A DNA stretch of 64,000 bases from Candidatus Electrothrix gigas (GTDB lineage Bacteria > Desulfobacterota > Desulfobulbia > Desulfobulbales > Desulfobulbaceae): contig QYLO01000005.1 in NCBI GenBank assembly GCA_022766165.1, positions 31,793 through 95,792 on the forward strand. The letters run 5' to 3'. A program made the translations under genes and the position numbers. Under the pieces are notes generated by a model. It was not told the DNA's origin. It was given only the letters and a program-made list of their open reading frames with translations, and made no database searches. Shown here in pieces: positions 7,863 through 16,585 of this stretch. Numbering within the stretch: the stretch's first letter is position 1; each line of letters begins with the position of its first letter.

Positions 7863-9468
7863 AAGCGTTATTTGCTGGATACTGCTGATTCTTGTGCTAT
7901 GCCTGCCCGTCTGTGGGCAGGCTGTAGAGGGGCGAAAGGCGATCTCCAGTAGAACCGAGCATTCCTCTGCGGCTCTTCCTCCAGCTAACAAAAAAATAAC
8001 GCATATCTTTGCGGATGCTTCAGCAACCCGAGTCTATAGAAACAAAAGGGGTACAACGCAGTACGACTCACCTGCGGCTTCATCATCGACCCGAGCCTAT
8101 AGGAGTAGGAGTAGCACAAGGGACAAAAGGGGTAAAACGCAACACATCACACCTACGGCTTCATCATCACATCAGGTATACAATAAGGACGTTCGTTCAT
8201 CAAGTAAGAGCAGTTCTCTTCCACCTCCTGTGGTAGGTGCTGGCTTAACTAAGGGGAGTGCCTATGCTGTCGGACCTGAAGATGTACTTGCGATTGAGGT
8301 TTTTGACAACCCAGAGCTGAAAGGTGAATACATAGTGTCAACTGATGGCGACATAGTTTTTCCTCTTATAGGACAGGTAAAAGTTGCTGGTCAAACGCTT
8401 GCTGCCATTAAGAAAAAGCTGACTCATCTTTTAGAAAAGGACTACCTTTATAATCCCATTGTCAGTGTAGATGTCAGCAAATATTTAAGCAAAAAGGTCA
8501 AGATAATGGGCAAGATTGGTAAACCAGGTGTTTACTATCTTGAAGGTCCAACTCGTCTTTTTGACCTGCTGACAAGAGCTGGAGGCATTGTAAAACAGTC
8601 TGGAGAAAGCGTTATGAGTGGTCAAAAAGTTCATATTACACGAGTTCTTTCAAATAGAGGCCGACTCACAACTTCCTCGAATAATACGAAAACATATTAT
8701 GTAGATCTTCATCAGCTACTGGTTGAAGGGAAAGATGAAACAAACGTCTATCTTCAATCTGGAGATGTCATTTTTATACCGAATACCAGTTCATTTCATG
8801 TAATAGGAGAAGTGAAAAAAGCCGGTTCATTTCCCTTTGAAGAAGGCATGACACTTCTTAAGGCAATAGCTTTAGCAAGCGGACTTACTGACAAAGCCGA
8901 TGCCGATGCTATTGTGATCAAACGGATACAAAACGGTAAAGTTAAAGAGATAACAGCGAATAGAGAGGCAGACACAGTATTACAACCTAGTGATACAGTT
9001 ATTATCCCTCAAGCCAGATCTGTTGAAGTTGTGGGAGAGGTGAAAAAACCGGGATCTATATCCTATGAACCCGGCATGACGGTTTTAAAGGTAATAGATC
9101 TTGCTGGCGGGGCAACCCTGAAAGGCTCAAGTGATAATGCGCTTATTAAGCGCCTGAGCAACGGTCAAGTCTTAGAAATGAAAGCGAATAAATTCACTTC
9201 TGTGCAACCTAATGATACCATCTTTGTTCCAGAGGTTCGCTCCTTTCATGTAACTGGTGAAGTTGTGAAACCAGGTTCTTTTCTTCATGAGCCACGTCTG
9301 ACTCTGCTCAAGGCAATAGCTATGGCTGGTGGTCCCACTAAAAAAGGAGACCTAGAAGGTTCTATCATTAAACGCCTTATAGACGGTAGGATTAAAGAGA
9401 TTAAGGCAACCCCTATTACCCTTGTCCAACCAGACGATGTCATTGAGGTTCCATTGAGCTTCTGGTAA
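7822..9468 (+). CDS. Wza-like polysaccharide export protein with SLBB repeats
   Basis: Periplasmic/outer-membrane export channel component. ATG 7822 follows GGAGAAG at a six-base spacing and lies inside the 3' end of the barrel gene. A hydrophobic signal segment ends near LPVCGQA; the Cys could be lipidated but the lipobox is imperfect. Residues ~45-130 are Ser/Thr/Arg-rich with two to three imperfect repeats (TRVYRNKRGTTQY / TRAYRSRS...). Then comes the Poly_export domain (YAVGPEDVLAIEVFDNPEL) and four SLBB-like beta-grasp repeats, each starting with a (I/V)xGEVxKPGS-type strand. The protein lacks the C-terminal amphipathic helix of E. coli Wza, consistent with use of a separate barrel. Confidence 0.88.
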   Translation: MTTGSDSLSPCHSKSVICWILLILVLCLPVCGQAVEGRKAISSRTEHSSAALPPANKKITHIFADASATRVYRNKRGTTQYDSPAASSSTRAYRSRSSTRDKRGKTQHITPTASSSHQVYNKDVRSSSKSSSLPPPVVGAGLTKGSAYAVGPEDVLAIEVFDNPELKGEYIVSTDGDIVFPLIGQVKVAGQTLAAIKKKLTHLLEKDYLYNPIVSVDVSKYLSKKVKIMGKIGKPGVYYLEGPTRLFDLLTRAGGIVKQSGESVMSGQKVHITRVLSNRGRLTTSSNNTKTYYVDLHQLLVEGKDETNVYLQSGDVIFIPNTSSFHVIGEVKKAGSFPFEEGMTLLKAIALASGLTDKADADAIVIKRIQNGKVKEITANREADTVLQPSDTVIIPQARSVEVVGEVKKPGSISYEPGMTVLKVIDLAGGATLKGSSDNALIKRLSNGQVLEMKANKFTSVQPNDTIFVPEVRSFHVTGEVVKPGSFLHEPRLTLLKAIAMAGGPTKKGDLEGSIIKRLIDGRIKEIKATPITLVQPDDVIEVPLSFW

Positions 9469-9494
9469 AACTATTAATCAATACAACAATATAA

Positions 9495-9529
9495 GAAGCC
9501 GGATATATTTTAATCCGGTTTCTTTTTTC
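9495..9529 (+). terminator. intrinsic terminator after the Wza-like gene
   Basis: Inverted repeat GAAGCCGGAT (9495-9504) / ATCCGGTTTC (9513-9522) with an 8-base AT loop and one G-T pair, followed by a T-rich run (TTTTTTCTTT). It lies 26 bases after the stop codon of the export gene and before the Wzz/kinase gene. It may partially separate the barrel/export genes from the kinase and sugar genes. Confidence 0.75.
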
Positions 9530-9561
9530 TTTAAAGATACGCCCCGCAAAACGATATAACA

Positions 9562-11751
9562 ATGATCCATCACAAACAGACAGAAATACAAGAACAAGAA
9601 ATCAATCTCTATCAGTTTTTGTTAGTTCTCCGTCGAAGATACCCCTATCTTGTTGCTATTTTTCTTGTAACCCTTCTGCTTGTAGGCGTGTATTCTTTTC
9701 GTCAGGTTCCTCTTTATCAGGGGACGGCGCTCTTGATTTTCGAGCCAAACAGTAATGCGCCTGTTGATTTTGAACAGTTGGATCGGGTAAAAATCAATGA
9801 CTTTCTTGAGACACAGAAACAGATTATCACCTCCCGCAAAGTCATTAGTCGCGTACTAGAAGCTCTCAATTTACAGCAACTGCCACAAAAAAATACTGGT
9901 GGACTTTCGCATCTTCGCAAGGAACTGATTCTTAAAGTTCGAGAACTCCTTGGCATAGCTGAGGATACAGCCGAAGAGGATGCTACAAAAACAGATTTTA
10001 TTGCTCTGTTCAGAGAGAAAATCTCTGTTGAAGCTCCACGCAACACCAATCTGATGGAATTACGGGTAGCTGACCCTGATCCTCAACAGGCTGCACGTTA
10101 TACAAATACACTTGCGAGAATATATATTGAGTATGATCTGGAAGATCGTAGATCCGCCTCTGGTAATGCCTTTACTTGGCTATCCGAGCAGGTAGCTCTC
10201 CTGAAAGCCAAGGTGCAAAAATCTGAACTGGATCTTCTCAAATACAAGCAGGAAGAGGCATTGACATCCATTGAAAAACGACAGAACACCATTGATGACA
10301 AGATTAATGAACTGAACGAAAATCTCTCCAAGCTGGTTATGCAACGCATGGAAAAGGAGGCAATCCTGCAGGAGATTCGTGGATTGGCAAATAGGCTACA
10401 TAAAACCGATATTATTCCTGCAGTACTGGAAAACTCTCAAATCAAATTGCTCAAAGAAGAGTACAATAAAATTGAAATACAATTTGCCCGAATTTCTACA
10501 AAATTTAAAAGGAATCATCCTGAAAGGGTTCGTCTTAGTACGCAACTTTCTCATATTAAAAGAAAAATCACTGATGAAGCTAAAAAAGTTGTCAAGGATA
10601 TGGAGATATCAATTTATATTCTCCAAAAAAAACAAAACGCTCTTGAACTCTCTTTAGAGTCATATAAAAAACAGGCTCGAAGAATCGCAGAGCAGGCTAT
10701 TGAGTACGGTGTTCTCAAGCGAGAAGCTGAAAGTAATAAACAGATGTATAAGGTTCTTCTTGAACGGTTAAAAGAAACAGATATTGGCAGCTCTATTGTT
10801 GCCAACAAAATTAGAATAGTAGACAGTGCAGAAGTTCCCAATGCTCCATTCTCTCCCAATATTCCACGTAATCTGCTGCTTGCCGGGGTATTTGGTCTTT
10901 TTGTCGGTACTGGAGCCTGTTTTCTGATCGAATACTTTGACAATACGGTGAAGAGTCGAGATGATCTTGAGCTGTTACTTGGCTTAAATTTTATTGGAGC
11001 AGTTCCAGAAAGAAAACAGTCTGTTGCTCTAGGGAGTACAATGGATAAACTCCTGAGCAGAGGGTTTCAGGAGAGTAAGTCTATATTGGATTTTTATCGA
11101 AAGGATCATCTTTTGCAAACCCTTATGATAACAAGTGCTCTTCCTGGAGAGGGAAAGACCTCTACTATTGCGGGACTTGCTATCACCCATGCACGAGCTG
11201 GCAGGAAGGTCTTGATGATTGACGCTGATATATTCAAACCTCGCCTGAGCAAAATATTGGGTCTTCCTAATACACCTGGTCTTTTTGATTATTTTTATAA
11301 AGGAGCAAAGCCAACGGAGTTAGTCATGCAAACTCCAGAAAAAAATCTTTTTCTGCTGCCCAGCGGCCTAATACCACCCAATCCTGCTGAGTTGATCTCG
11401 TCAAAAGAGATGGAAAAAATCCTCAACGCATTTTCTGATCTCTATGATATGATTTTTATTGATGCACCTCCGATAAGTGCTTCTGGCGGGATTCCTATAT
11501 TAGCAAGTTATCTTGATGGGGTAGTCCTTGCTGTGAAAGCCTATAGTACAAATCATCATACATCTGCAAGTGCAGCAAAAGATCTGCAAAAGGTCAACGC
11601 AAATCTAATAGGTGCAATCCTCACCAGAACCCGTAAAAAGTATGGGTATGGATACGGTGGGTACGGGTATGGGTACGGGTACGGGTACGGGTACGGTAGT
11701 AAAAAAACAAAAGATCATGCTGTAATGACAGATACAGAGAAATCTTCCTGA
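9562..11751 (+). CDS. Wzz/BY-kinase (Wzc-like) chain-length and export regulator
   Basis: Inner-membrane polysaccharide co-polymerase fused to a bacterial tyrosine kinase (729 residues). TM1 lies near residues 33-52, a long coiled-coil periplasmic region at ~180-420, a GNVR-type segment just before TM2 (~440-460), then the cytoplasmic kinase. Kinase motifs are Walker A SALPGEGKTS (~524-533), Walker A' MIDADIFKPR (~551-561) and Walker B MIFIDAPPI (~630-638). The C-terminus is a tyrosine cluster made of YG units (~692-712, encoded by a 6-base tandem repeat), the usual autophosphorylation tail. It would control polymer length and contact the Wza-like exporter upstream. Confidence 0.95.
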   Translation: MIHHKQTEIQEQEINLYQFLLVLRRRYPYLVAIFLVTLLLVGVYSFRQVPLYQGTALLIFEPNSNAPVDFEQLDRVKINDFLETQKQIITSRKVISRVLEALNLQQLPQKNTGGLSHLRKELILKVRELLGIAEDTAEEDATKTDFIALFREKISVEAPRNTNLMELRVADPDPQQAARYTNTLARIYIEYDLEDRRSASGNAFTWLSEQVALLKAKVQKSELDLLKYKQEEALTSIEKRQNTIDDKINELNENLSKLVMQRMEKEAILQEIRGLANRLHKTDIIPAVLENSQIKLLKEEYNKIEIQFARISTKFKRNHPERVRLSTQLSHIKRKITDEAKKVVKDMEISIYILQKKQNALELSLESYKKQARRIAEQAIEYGVLKREAESNKQMYKVLLERLKETDIGSSIVANKIRIVDSAEVPNAPFSPNIPRNLLLAGVFGLFVGTGACFLIEYFDNTVKSRDDLELLLGLNFIGAVPERKQSVALGSTMDKLLSRGFQESKSILDFYRKDHLLQTLMITSALPGEGKTSTIAGLAITHARAGRKVLMIDADIFKPRLSKILGLPNTPGLFDYFYKGAKPTELVMQTPEKNLFLLPSGLIPPNPAELISSKEMEKILNAFSDLYDMIFIDAPPISASGGIPILASYLDGVVLAVKAYSTNHHTSASAAKDLQKVNANLIGAILTRTRKKYGYGYGGYGYGYGYGYGYGSKKTKDHAVMTDTEKSS

Positions 11752-11769
11752 GCCGTAGACAGAAGACTC

Positions 11770-13770
11770 ATGGGTTACTATCTTAGTTTACTGAAAGAAA
11801 ATCTTTCATCCAGTCTGTTTCACCTGAAAGTACGCCTGAGGCATATCAACTTTTGGTTACTCTTGTTCAGTGATGCGTTACTGATTATTCTTGCCTATAA
11901 TATTGCATTATATATTCGATTCATAGACAGTCCACAGCTATCCTCCTCTCAGGTGGATCTCCATAAACAGCTTCTTATTGTGGTGATAAAGATTATATCT
12001 TTTTACAGCTTTGGAATGTATCGAGGTATGTGGCGCTATACAAGTTATAGCGATATCCTCAATATCCTGAAAGGAACATGTTTAGCAAGCATAGCAACCG
12101 TAACTGTGTTTACATTCCTTTATCATTTTCAAGGATTTTCACGCTCTGTCTTTATCATCGATGCAATGGTCACCTTCCTGTTGATCAGCGGCAACAGAGC
12201 GTCAATACGTTTTTGGTTTCAAAAAACAGAACAACGACGTTCATTACAACGTCATCAACAAAGGGTTAAGAAAAAAAATTTGCTCTTGATAGGGGCTGGC
12301 TCGGCAGCCGAAAAAATACTGCGTGAGTTAAAGGAAAACCATATTATTCCCTATCGTCCTGTTGGACTTGTTGATGATGATCCCCAAAAAACAGCCGGAA
12401 GAGTCCACGGCATCCCGGTGGTTGGTCTGATTGAGAATCTTCCAGAACATGCTCTCCGCATGGAAGCAGAGGAACTCTTGATAACCATTGCCTCGGCAAC
12501 CGGTTCGCAGATGCAGCGCATCGTTGATATATGTCAACTCACCAAGCTCCCTTATAAAGTTCTCCCTGGTATAGGACAGCTCATCAACGGCGATGTTTCA
12601 CTCAAAAGTATACGGAATATTTCCTATGCAGATTTATTAGGTCGTGAAGAGGTTTGTCTAGACACGCATCTTATTGGAGACTATCTTGAAAATAAAGTGA
12701 TTCTTATTACCGGTGCTGGCGGATCAATCGGCTCAGAACTCTGCCGTCAGGTTCTTGCGTTTGCACCGCAACTGCTTCTGCTCTTTGATGCTGGAGAAGA
12801 AAATCTCTACAGCATTCAAATGCAACTGAGTAATGAATACAACTTTCAATCTCTGGTTCCAATACTGGGCAAAGTTCAAAATAAAAAGCTGCTCAATAAG
12901 GTGTTTCAACAGTATAAACCTGCTGTTGTGTTTCATGCTGCTGCGTACAAACATGTTCCATTAGTTGAAAACAATCCATGGGAGGCTGTGGAAAATAACG
13001 TTCTGGCTGCCCAATACCTGATCGAAGCATCTATTATTAACCGCGTCCAACGATTTGTTCTTGTATCAACAGATAAAGCTGTACGCCCTACCAATGTTAT
13101 GGGTGCTTCAAAAAGGTTGACTGAAATGCTGATGCAGGCATACTCTGCATCAGCAAACTGTCCACTGTACAAAGAAAGTAAAACAAAAAATAATGAGACT
13201 ATGTTACATTGCCATACCGTTTTTATGGCGGTTCGTTTTGGTAATGTACTCGGTTCATCTGGTTCGGTTATTCCACTTTTTACACAACAAATTGAACGAG
13301 GTGGACCTGTTTCTGTTACTCATCCAGAAATCAACCGTTATTTTATGTCCATTGAGGAAGCTGCCCAGCTTATTCTGCAAGCCGGAGCTATGGGAGAGGG
13401 AGGAGAAATCTTTCTTCTTAAAATGGGCAAGCCAATTAAAATTGTGGATATGGCAAGGCAACTCATCAGACTTTCAGGTCGGATACCTGATGTAGAAATT
13501 GATATTAAATACACAGGACTACGAGAAGGAGAAAAACTCTACGAGGAACTCATCACTGACGGAGAAGGTATTGTTGAAACTGGACATGAAAAAATAATGG
13601 TCCTTCGGGGTATTCAAAAAGATAACGATCATCTGTTCAAGGGTATTAATCTTTTGCTCGAAAAGGCAGGGATACAGGATAGCAAGGGTATCAAGGAAAT
13701 TATGCAGGAAATTATTCCTGAATACCAACCGGATTACAAGACAATAGGAACACTCTCAACAACAAACTGA
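11770..13770 (+). CDS. CapD/WbpM-type membrane UDP-sugar 4,6-dehydratase
   Basis: A 666-residue protein with about four N-terminal membrane helices (~28-150), a CoA-binding-like Rossmann domain starting at LLIGAGSAAEKILREL (~172), and a C-terminal SDR domain with TGAGGSIGSELCRQ (~315). The WbpM/CapD catalytic signature STDKAVRPTNVMGASKR lies near residue 433; this group has Met (here Thr-Asp-Lys) instead of a SYK tyrosine. Members convert UDP-GlcNAc to UDP-4-keto-6-deoxy-GlcNAc, the entry to QuiNAc, FucNAc or bacillosamine-type sugars. It starts 18 bases after the Wzz/kinase gene and presumably shares its transcript. Confidence 0.92.
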   Translation: MGYYLSLLKENLSSSLFHLKVRLRHINFWLLLFSDALLIILAYNIALYIRFIDSPQLSSSQVDLHKQLLIVVIKIISFYSFGMYRGMWRYTSYSDILNILKGTCLASIATVTVFTFLYHFQGFSRSVFIIDAMVTFLLISGNRASIRFWFQKTEQRRSLQRHQQRVKKKNLLLIGAGSAAEKILRELKENHIIPYRPVGLVDDDPQKTAGRVHGIPVVGLIENLPEHALRMEAEELLITIASATGSQMQRIVDICQLTKLPYKVLPGIGQLINGDVSLKSIRNISYADLLGREEVCLDTHLIGDYLENKVILITGAGGSIGSELCRQVLAFAPQLLLLFDAGEENLYSIQMQLSNEYNFQSLVPILGKVQNKKLLNKVFQQYKPAVVFHAAAYKHVPLVENNPWEAVENNVLAAQYLIEASIINRVQRFVLVSTDKAVRPTNVMGASKRLTEMLMQAYSASANCPLYKESKTKNNETMLHCHTVFMAVRFGNVLGSSGSVIPLFTQQIERGGPVSVTHPEINRYFMSIEEAAQLILQAGAMGEGGEIFLLKMGKPIKIVDMARQLIRLSGRIPDVEIDIKYTGLREGEKLYEELITDGEGIVETGHEKIMVLRGIQKDNDHLFKGINLLLEKAGIQDSKGIKEIMQEIIPEYQPDYKTIGTLSTTN

Positions 13771-13773
13771 TAG

Positions 13774-13884
13774 ATGAAAAATATTGCCGTTATAGGGACA
13801 GGGTACTGGGGAAAAAATCTTGTTCGCAACTTTCATGCACTGGACGCATTACATACTTTTCAAGACAGTATATTAACAGTTTAG
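13774..13884 (+). pseudogene. remnant of a Gfo/Idh/MocA sugar dehydrogenase (N-terminus only)
   Basis: A 36-codon frame starting four bases after the CapD-type stop. It reads as the perfect nucleotide-binding start of a WlbA/WbpB-like oxidoreductase (MKNIAVIGTGYWGKNLVRNF, GxGxxG motif), then leaves the family after HALDALHTF and stops. The normal protein has about 320-350 residues, so roughly 90 percent has been deleted. WlbA-type enzymes oxidise UDP-GlcNAc(3NAc)A and usually sit beside CapD/WbpM genes, so this marks a lost branch of the pathway. Confidence 0.8.
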
Positions 13885-13912
13885 CAAGACACAAGGAAGC
13901 TGAAAAGAAAAA

Positions 13913-15025
13913 ATGAAGAAAGCCTTAATAAGTGGTATTACCGGTCAAGATGGAGCGTATCTCGCAGAATTTCTTTTAGAGAAAGGCTATGAGGTGCATG
14001 GTATTAAACGACGGACCTCCTCCTTTAATACCGAGCGAATTGATCATCTTTATCAAGATCCTCATACAGAAGGACGCCGCTTTGTTCTTCATTATGGTGA
14101 CCTGACCGACAGCTCTAACTTGATACGGATTATCCAACAAATCCGACCAGATGAAATTTATAATCTGGCCGCCCAATCCCATGTTAAAGTTTCTTTTGAT
14201 TCGCCAGAATATACCGCAGATACGGACGGCTTAGGAACTCTTCGTTTGCTTGAGGCAATTCGCCTTCTTGGGCTGGAAAAAAAGACTCGTTTTTATCAGG
14301 CTTCAACCTCGGAGCTGTACGGCTTGGTTCAGGAAGTGCCGCAAAAGGAAACTACCCCGTTTTATCCGCGTTCCCCGTATGCCTGCGCTAAACTCTATGC
14401 CTACTGGATTACGGTCAACTACCGGGAGGCCTACGGCATGTATGCCTGCAACGGAATTCTCTTTAATCATGAATCCCCTGTTCGTGGCGAAACCTTTGTG
14501 ACCCGGAAAATCACCCGATCTTTAGCTCGGATTGCTCTTGGCTTACAGGACTGCCTCTATCTGGGCAATATGGATGCACTGCGCGACTGGGGTCACGCTA
14601 AAGACTATGTGCGGATGCAGTGGATGATGATGCAGCAGGATACAGCGGAAGATTTTGTCATAGCCTCCGGTGAACAGCACTCGGTGCGAGATTTTGTGGA
14701 AACTGCAGCGAAAGAACTAGGGTTCAGCATTGCATGGTCTGGAAACGGAGAAAAGGAAGTCGGCGTTGTATCTGAGGTGAATACAGATGATCTTGCCCTG
14801 CAACCGGGACAACAGATCGTTGCAATTGATCCGAGGTACTTCCGTCCAACAGAGGTAGAAACCTTGCTCGGGGATCCGGCAAAGGCCAAAACAGAATTGG
14901 GCTGGGAACCACAGATTACCTTTGACAAACTTGTTCAGGAGATGGTAGAAAAGGATCTTGAACTGGCCAAGCGGGATAAACTCTGTGCAGATGCGGGTTT
15001 TACAGTATGTGCGTATCATGAATAA
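13913..15025 (+). CDS. gmd: GDP-mannose 4,6-dehydratase
   Basis: Makes GDP-4-keto-6-deoxymannose, precursor of GDP-fucose, GDP-rhamnose or GDP-perosamine. It is a 370-residue extended SDR with [16 protein letters not shown] at the N-terminus, the Gmd-specific [26 protein letters not shown] with the catalytic Thr/Glu, and YxxxK in [12 protein letters not shown] (~Y156/K160). [18 protein letters not shown] and [17 protein letters not shown] are also highly conserved in Gmd. No GDP-fucose synthase or GDP-rhamnose reductase is adjacent, so the product's fate is unclear; an unlinked partner gene may exist. Confidence 0.95.
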   Translation: MKKALISGITGQDGAYLAEFLLEKGYEVHGIKRRTSSFNTERIDHLYQDPHTEGRRFVLHYGDLTDSSNLIRIIQQIRPDEIYNLAAQSHVKVSFDSPEYTADTDGLGTLRLLEAIRLLGLEKKTRFYQASTSELYGLVQEVPQKETTPFYPRSPYACAKLYAYWITVNYREAYGMYACNGILFNHESPVRGETFVTRKITRSLARIALGLQDCLYLGNMDALRDWGHAKDYVRMQWMMMQQDTAEDFVIASGEQHSVRDFVETAAKELGFSIAWSGNGEKEVGVVSEVNTDDLALQPGQQIVAIDPRYFRPTEVETLLGDPAKAKTELGWEPQITFDKLVQEMVEKDLELAKRDKLCADAGFTVCAYHE

Positions 15026-15104
15026 ATTTAAGCAACATTTTGTTAGTATAGGAAAAGTATAACTAATGGAGTAGTAGCTCAGAGGTCTGCTGACGATTTT
15101 TCTG

Positions 15105-15341
15105 ATGAGGTGTGTAGGGCAGAGACTTGAATGGATAGCCTTGAAAAAAGGTTGTCGTGTGGTGATAAGCACCGAAGAATATACCAGTAAAACGCATCTG
15201 CAAACTGGTGTGGTAAACAGGAAACTTGGTAGTGCAAAGACTGTCAAGTTTCCTGATGGGTCAAGAGCTTGCAGAGATATAGTAGGTGCTTTCAATTTCT
15301 TTTTGAAAACGCTTATGGTAGATATGCCCACCTTTAATTAG
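15105..15341 (+). pseudogene. remnant of an IS200/IS605-type TnpB (OrfB), C-terminal end
   Basis: A 78-codon frame matching only the last part of TnpB/OrfB: GCRVVISTEEYTSKT, then a region where the zinc ribbon should be, then RDIVGAFNFFLKTLM corresponding to the RuvC-III strand/helix (usual form DRDxNGARNI). The first CxxC of the ribbon is replaced by HLQTG and the second by FPDGS, so no cysteines remain. Upstream RuvC-I/II parts are absent and there is no TnpA. A small hairpin, CTTATAA-4-TTATAAG (15348-15365), follows the stop and might be a leftover element end. The element is dead. Confidence 0.72.
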
Positions 15342-15452
15342 TTGTAACTTATAACTATTTATAAGAAAAAATATCGATTAGGACTAGGACAGATTTTTTG
15401 CTACGCAAGGTCTTAAATAATTTTTTAACGGAGTCTGTAAAAAGACGAATTT

Positions 15453-16583
15453 GTGGCAAATCCAAAAAAAATACTGACCATCTTCGGTACCCGACCCGAA
15501 GCCATCAAAATGGCCCCGCTGGTCCGGGCCTTGCAGGCGGCTGAGGGTATAGAAGCCCGTCTGTGCGTAACCGCCCAGCACAGGCAGATGCTGGATCAGG
15601 TGCTGGACCTGTTTCAGGTCACCCCTGACTATGATCTGGATATTATGCAGCCGGGCCAGGGACTGACCGAGGTGACCTGCAATGTGCTGACCGGGCTTCG
15701 TGATGTACTGGAAGAAGTGCAGCCGGATCGGGTGCTGGTCCACGGCGATACGACCACAACTCTTGCCGCTAGTTTGGCTGCCTACTATATGCGTATACCA
15801 GTTGGCCATGTGGAGGCGGGACTGCGAACCGGCAATATCTATGCGCCTTGGCCGGAAGAGATCAACCGTAAACTCACCGGCGGAATAGCCGATTGCCATT
15901 ATGCACCCACTCCTTGGGCTAAGGAGAATCTGCTCCGGGAAGGCGTACCGGAGGAGCAGGTACTGGTCACGGGCAATACCGTCATAGACGCCCTGCTCTG
16001 GGTAGACAGAAAGCTGGAACAGGACAGCGGTCTGCAGGAAGCTATGGCTGATCGTTTTCCTTTTCTGAATAAGGAACAGCAATGCATTTTGGTGACCGGG
16101 CACCGCCGGGAAAGTTTCGGGCAGGGGTTTGACAATATCTGTCATGCGCTTTTAGAGCTTGCGCAACGGGATGATGTTCAAGTAGTATACCCTGTTCACC
16201 TTAACCCAAATGTGCAGGAACCAGTGCATCGCATCCTCGGACAGAAGGAAAATGTTCATCTGATTGAGCCGGTCGATTATCTGCCGTTCATCTGGCTAAT
16301 GCGCAATGCCTATCTGATCATTACCGACTCAGGCGGCATTCAGGAAGAGGCCCCGTCCTTGGGCAAGCCGGTTCTTGTCATGCGCGAGACCACGGAACGG
16401 CCCGAGGCGGTCGAGGCAGGTACGGTCCAGCTGGTCGGTTCGGACCGGAAAGCTATTGTCACGGCAGCGCAACGCCTGCTTGATGACCAACAGCAGTATG
16501 AACGGATCAGTTTTACCCATAATCCCTACGGCGACGGGCGGGCCTGTGAGCGGATTGTTGAGGATATAAGGAAGAGAGCATAA
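15453..16583 (+). CDS. wecB: non-hydrolysing UDP-GlcNAc 2-epimerase
   Basis: Interconverts UDP-GlcNAc and UDP-ManNAc. The 376 residues (normal length) begin at GTG 15453 and show [60 protein letters not shown], the HLNPNV substrate loop and [19 protein letters not shown]. All are diagnostic of the WecB family. wecC follows after two bases, so the pair makes UDP-ManNAcA. Base composition is noticeably richer in G+C than the genes around 28-36 kb. Confidence 0.96.
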   Translation: MANPKKILTIFGTRPEAIKMAPLVRALQAAEGIEARLCVTAQHRQMLDQVLDLFQVTPDYDLDIMQPGQGLTEVTCNVLTGLRDVLEEVQPDRVLVHGDTTTTLAASLAAYYMRIPVGHVEAGLRTGNIYAPWPEEINRKLTGGIADCHYAPTPWAKENLLREGVPEEQVLVTGNTVIDALLWVDRKLEQDSGLQEAMADRFPFLNKEQQCILVTGHRRESFGQGFDNICHALLELAQRDDVQVVYPVHLNPNVQEPVHRILGQKENVHLIEPVDYLPFIWLMRNAYLIITDSGGIQEEAPSLGKPVLVMRETTERPEAVEAGTVQLVGSDRKAIVTAAQRLLDDQQQYERISFTHNPYGDGRACERIVEDIRKRA

Positions 16584-16585
16584 AT

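Noticed and set aside
5867..9468. Possible exosortase/PEP-CTERM system because of the Wzy_C, barrel and Wza-like gene order
   Set aside because: No exosortase gene and no PEP-CTERM tail is present in any exported protein of the window.
11641..11697. Six-base tandem repeat near the end of the Wzz/kinase gene
   Set aside because: It encodes the tyrosine-glycine autophosphorylation tail typical of BY-kinases, not a separate element.
15070..15092. TAGCTCAGAGGTC resembling the D-arm of a tRNA
   Set aside because: No acceptor stem, anticodon arm or TTCGA-type T-arm can be folded around it; it is the sequence just upstream of the TnpB remnant.
15384..16145. Long open frame on the minus strand opposite wecB
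   Set aside because: It is antisense to a strongly conserved gene, has no family motifs and no ribosome site; it arises from codon bias.
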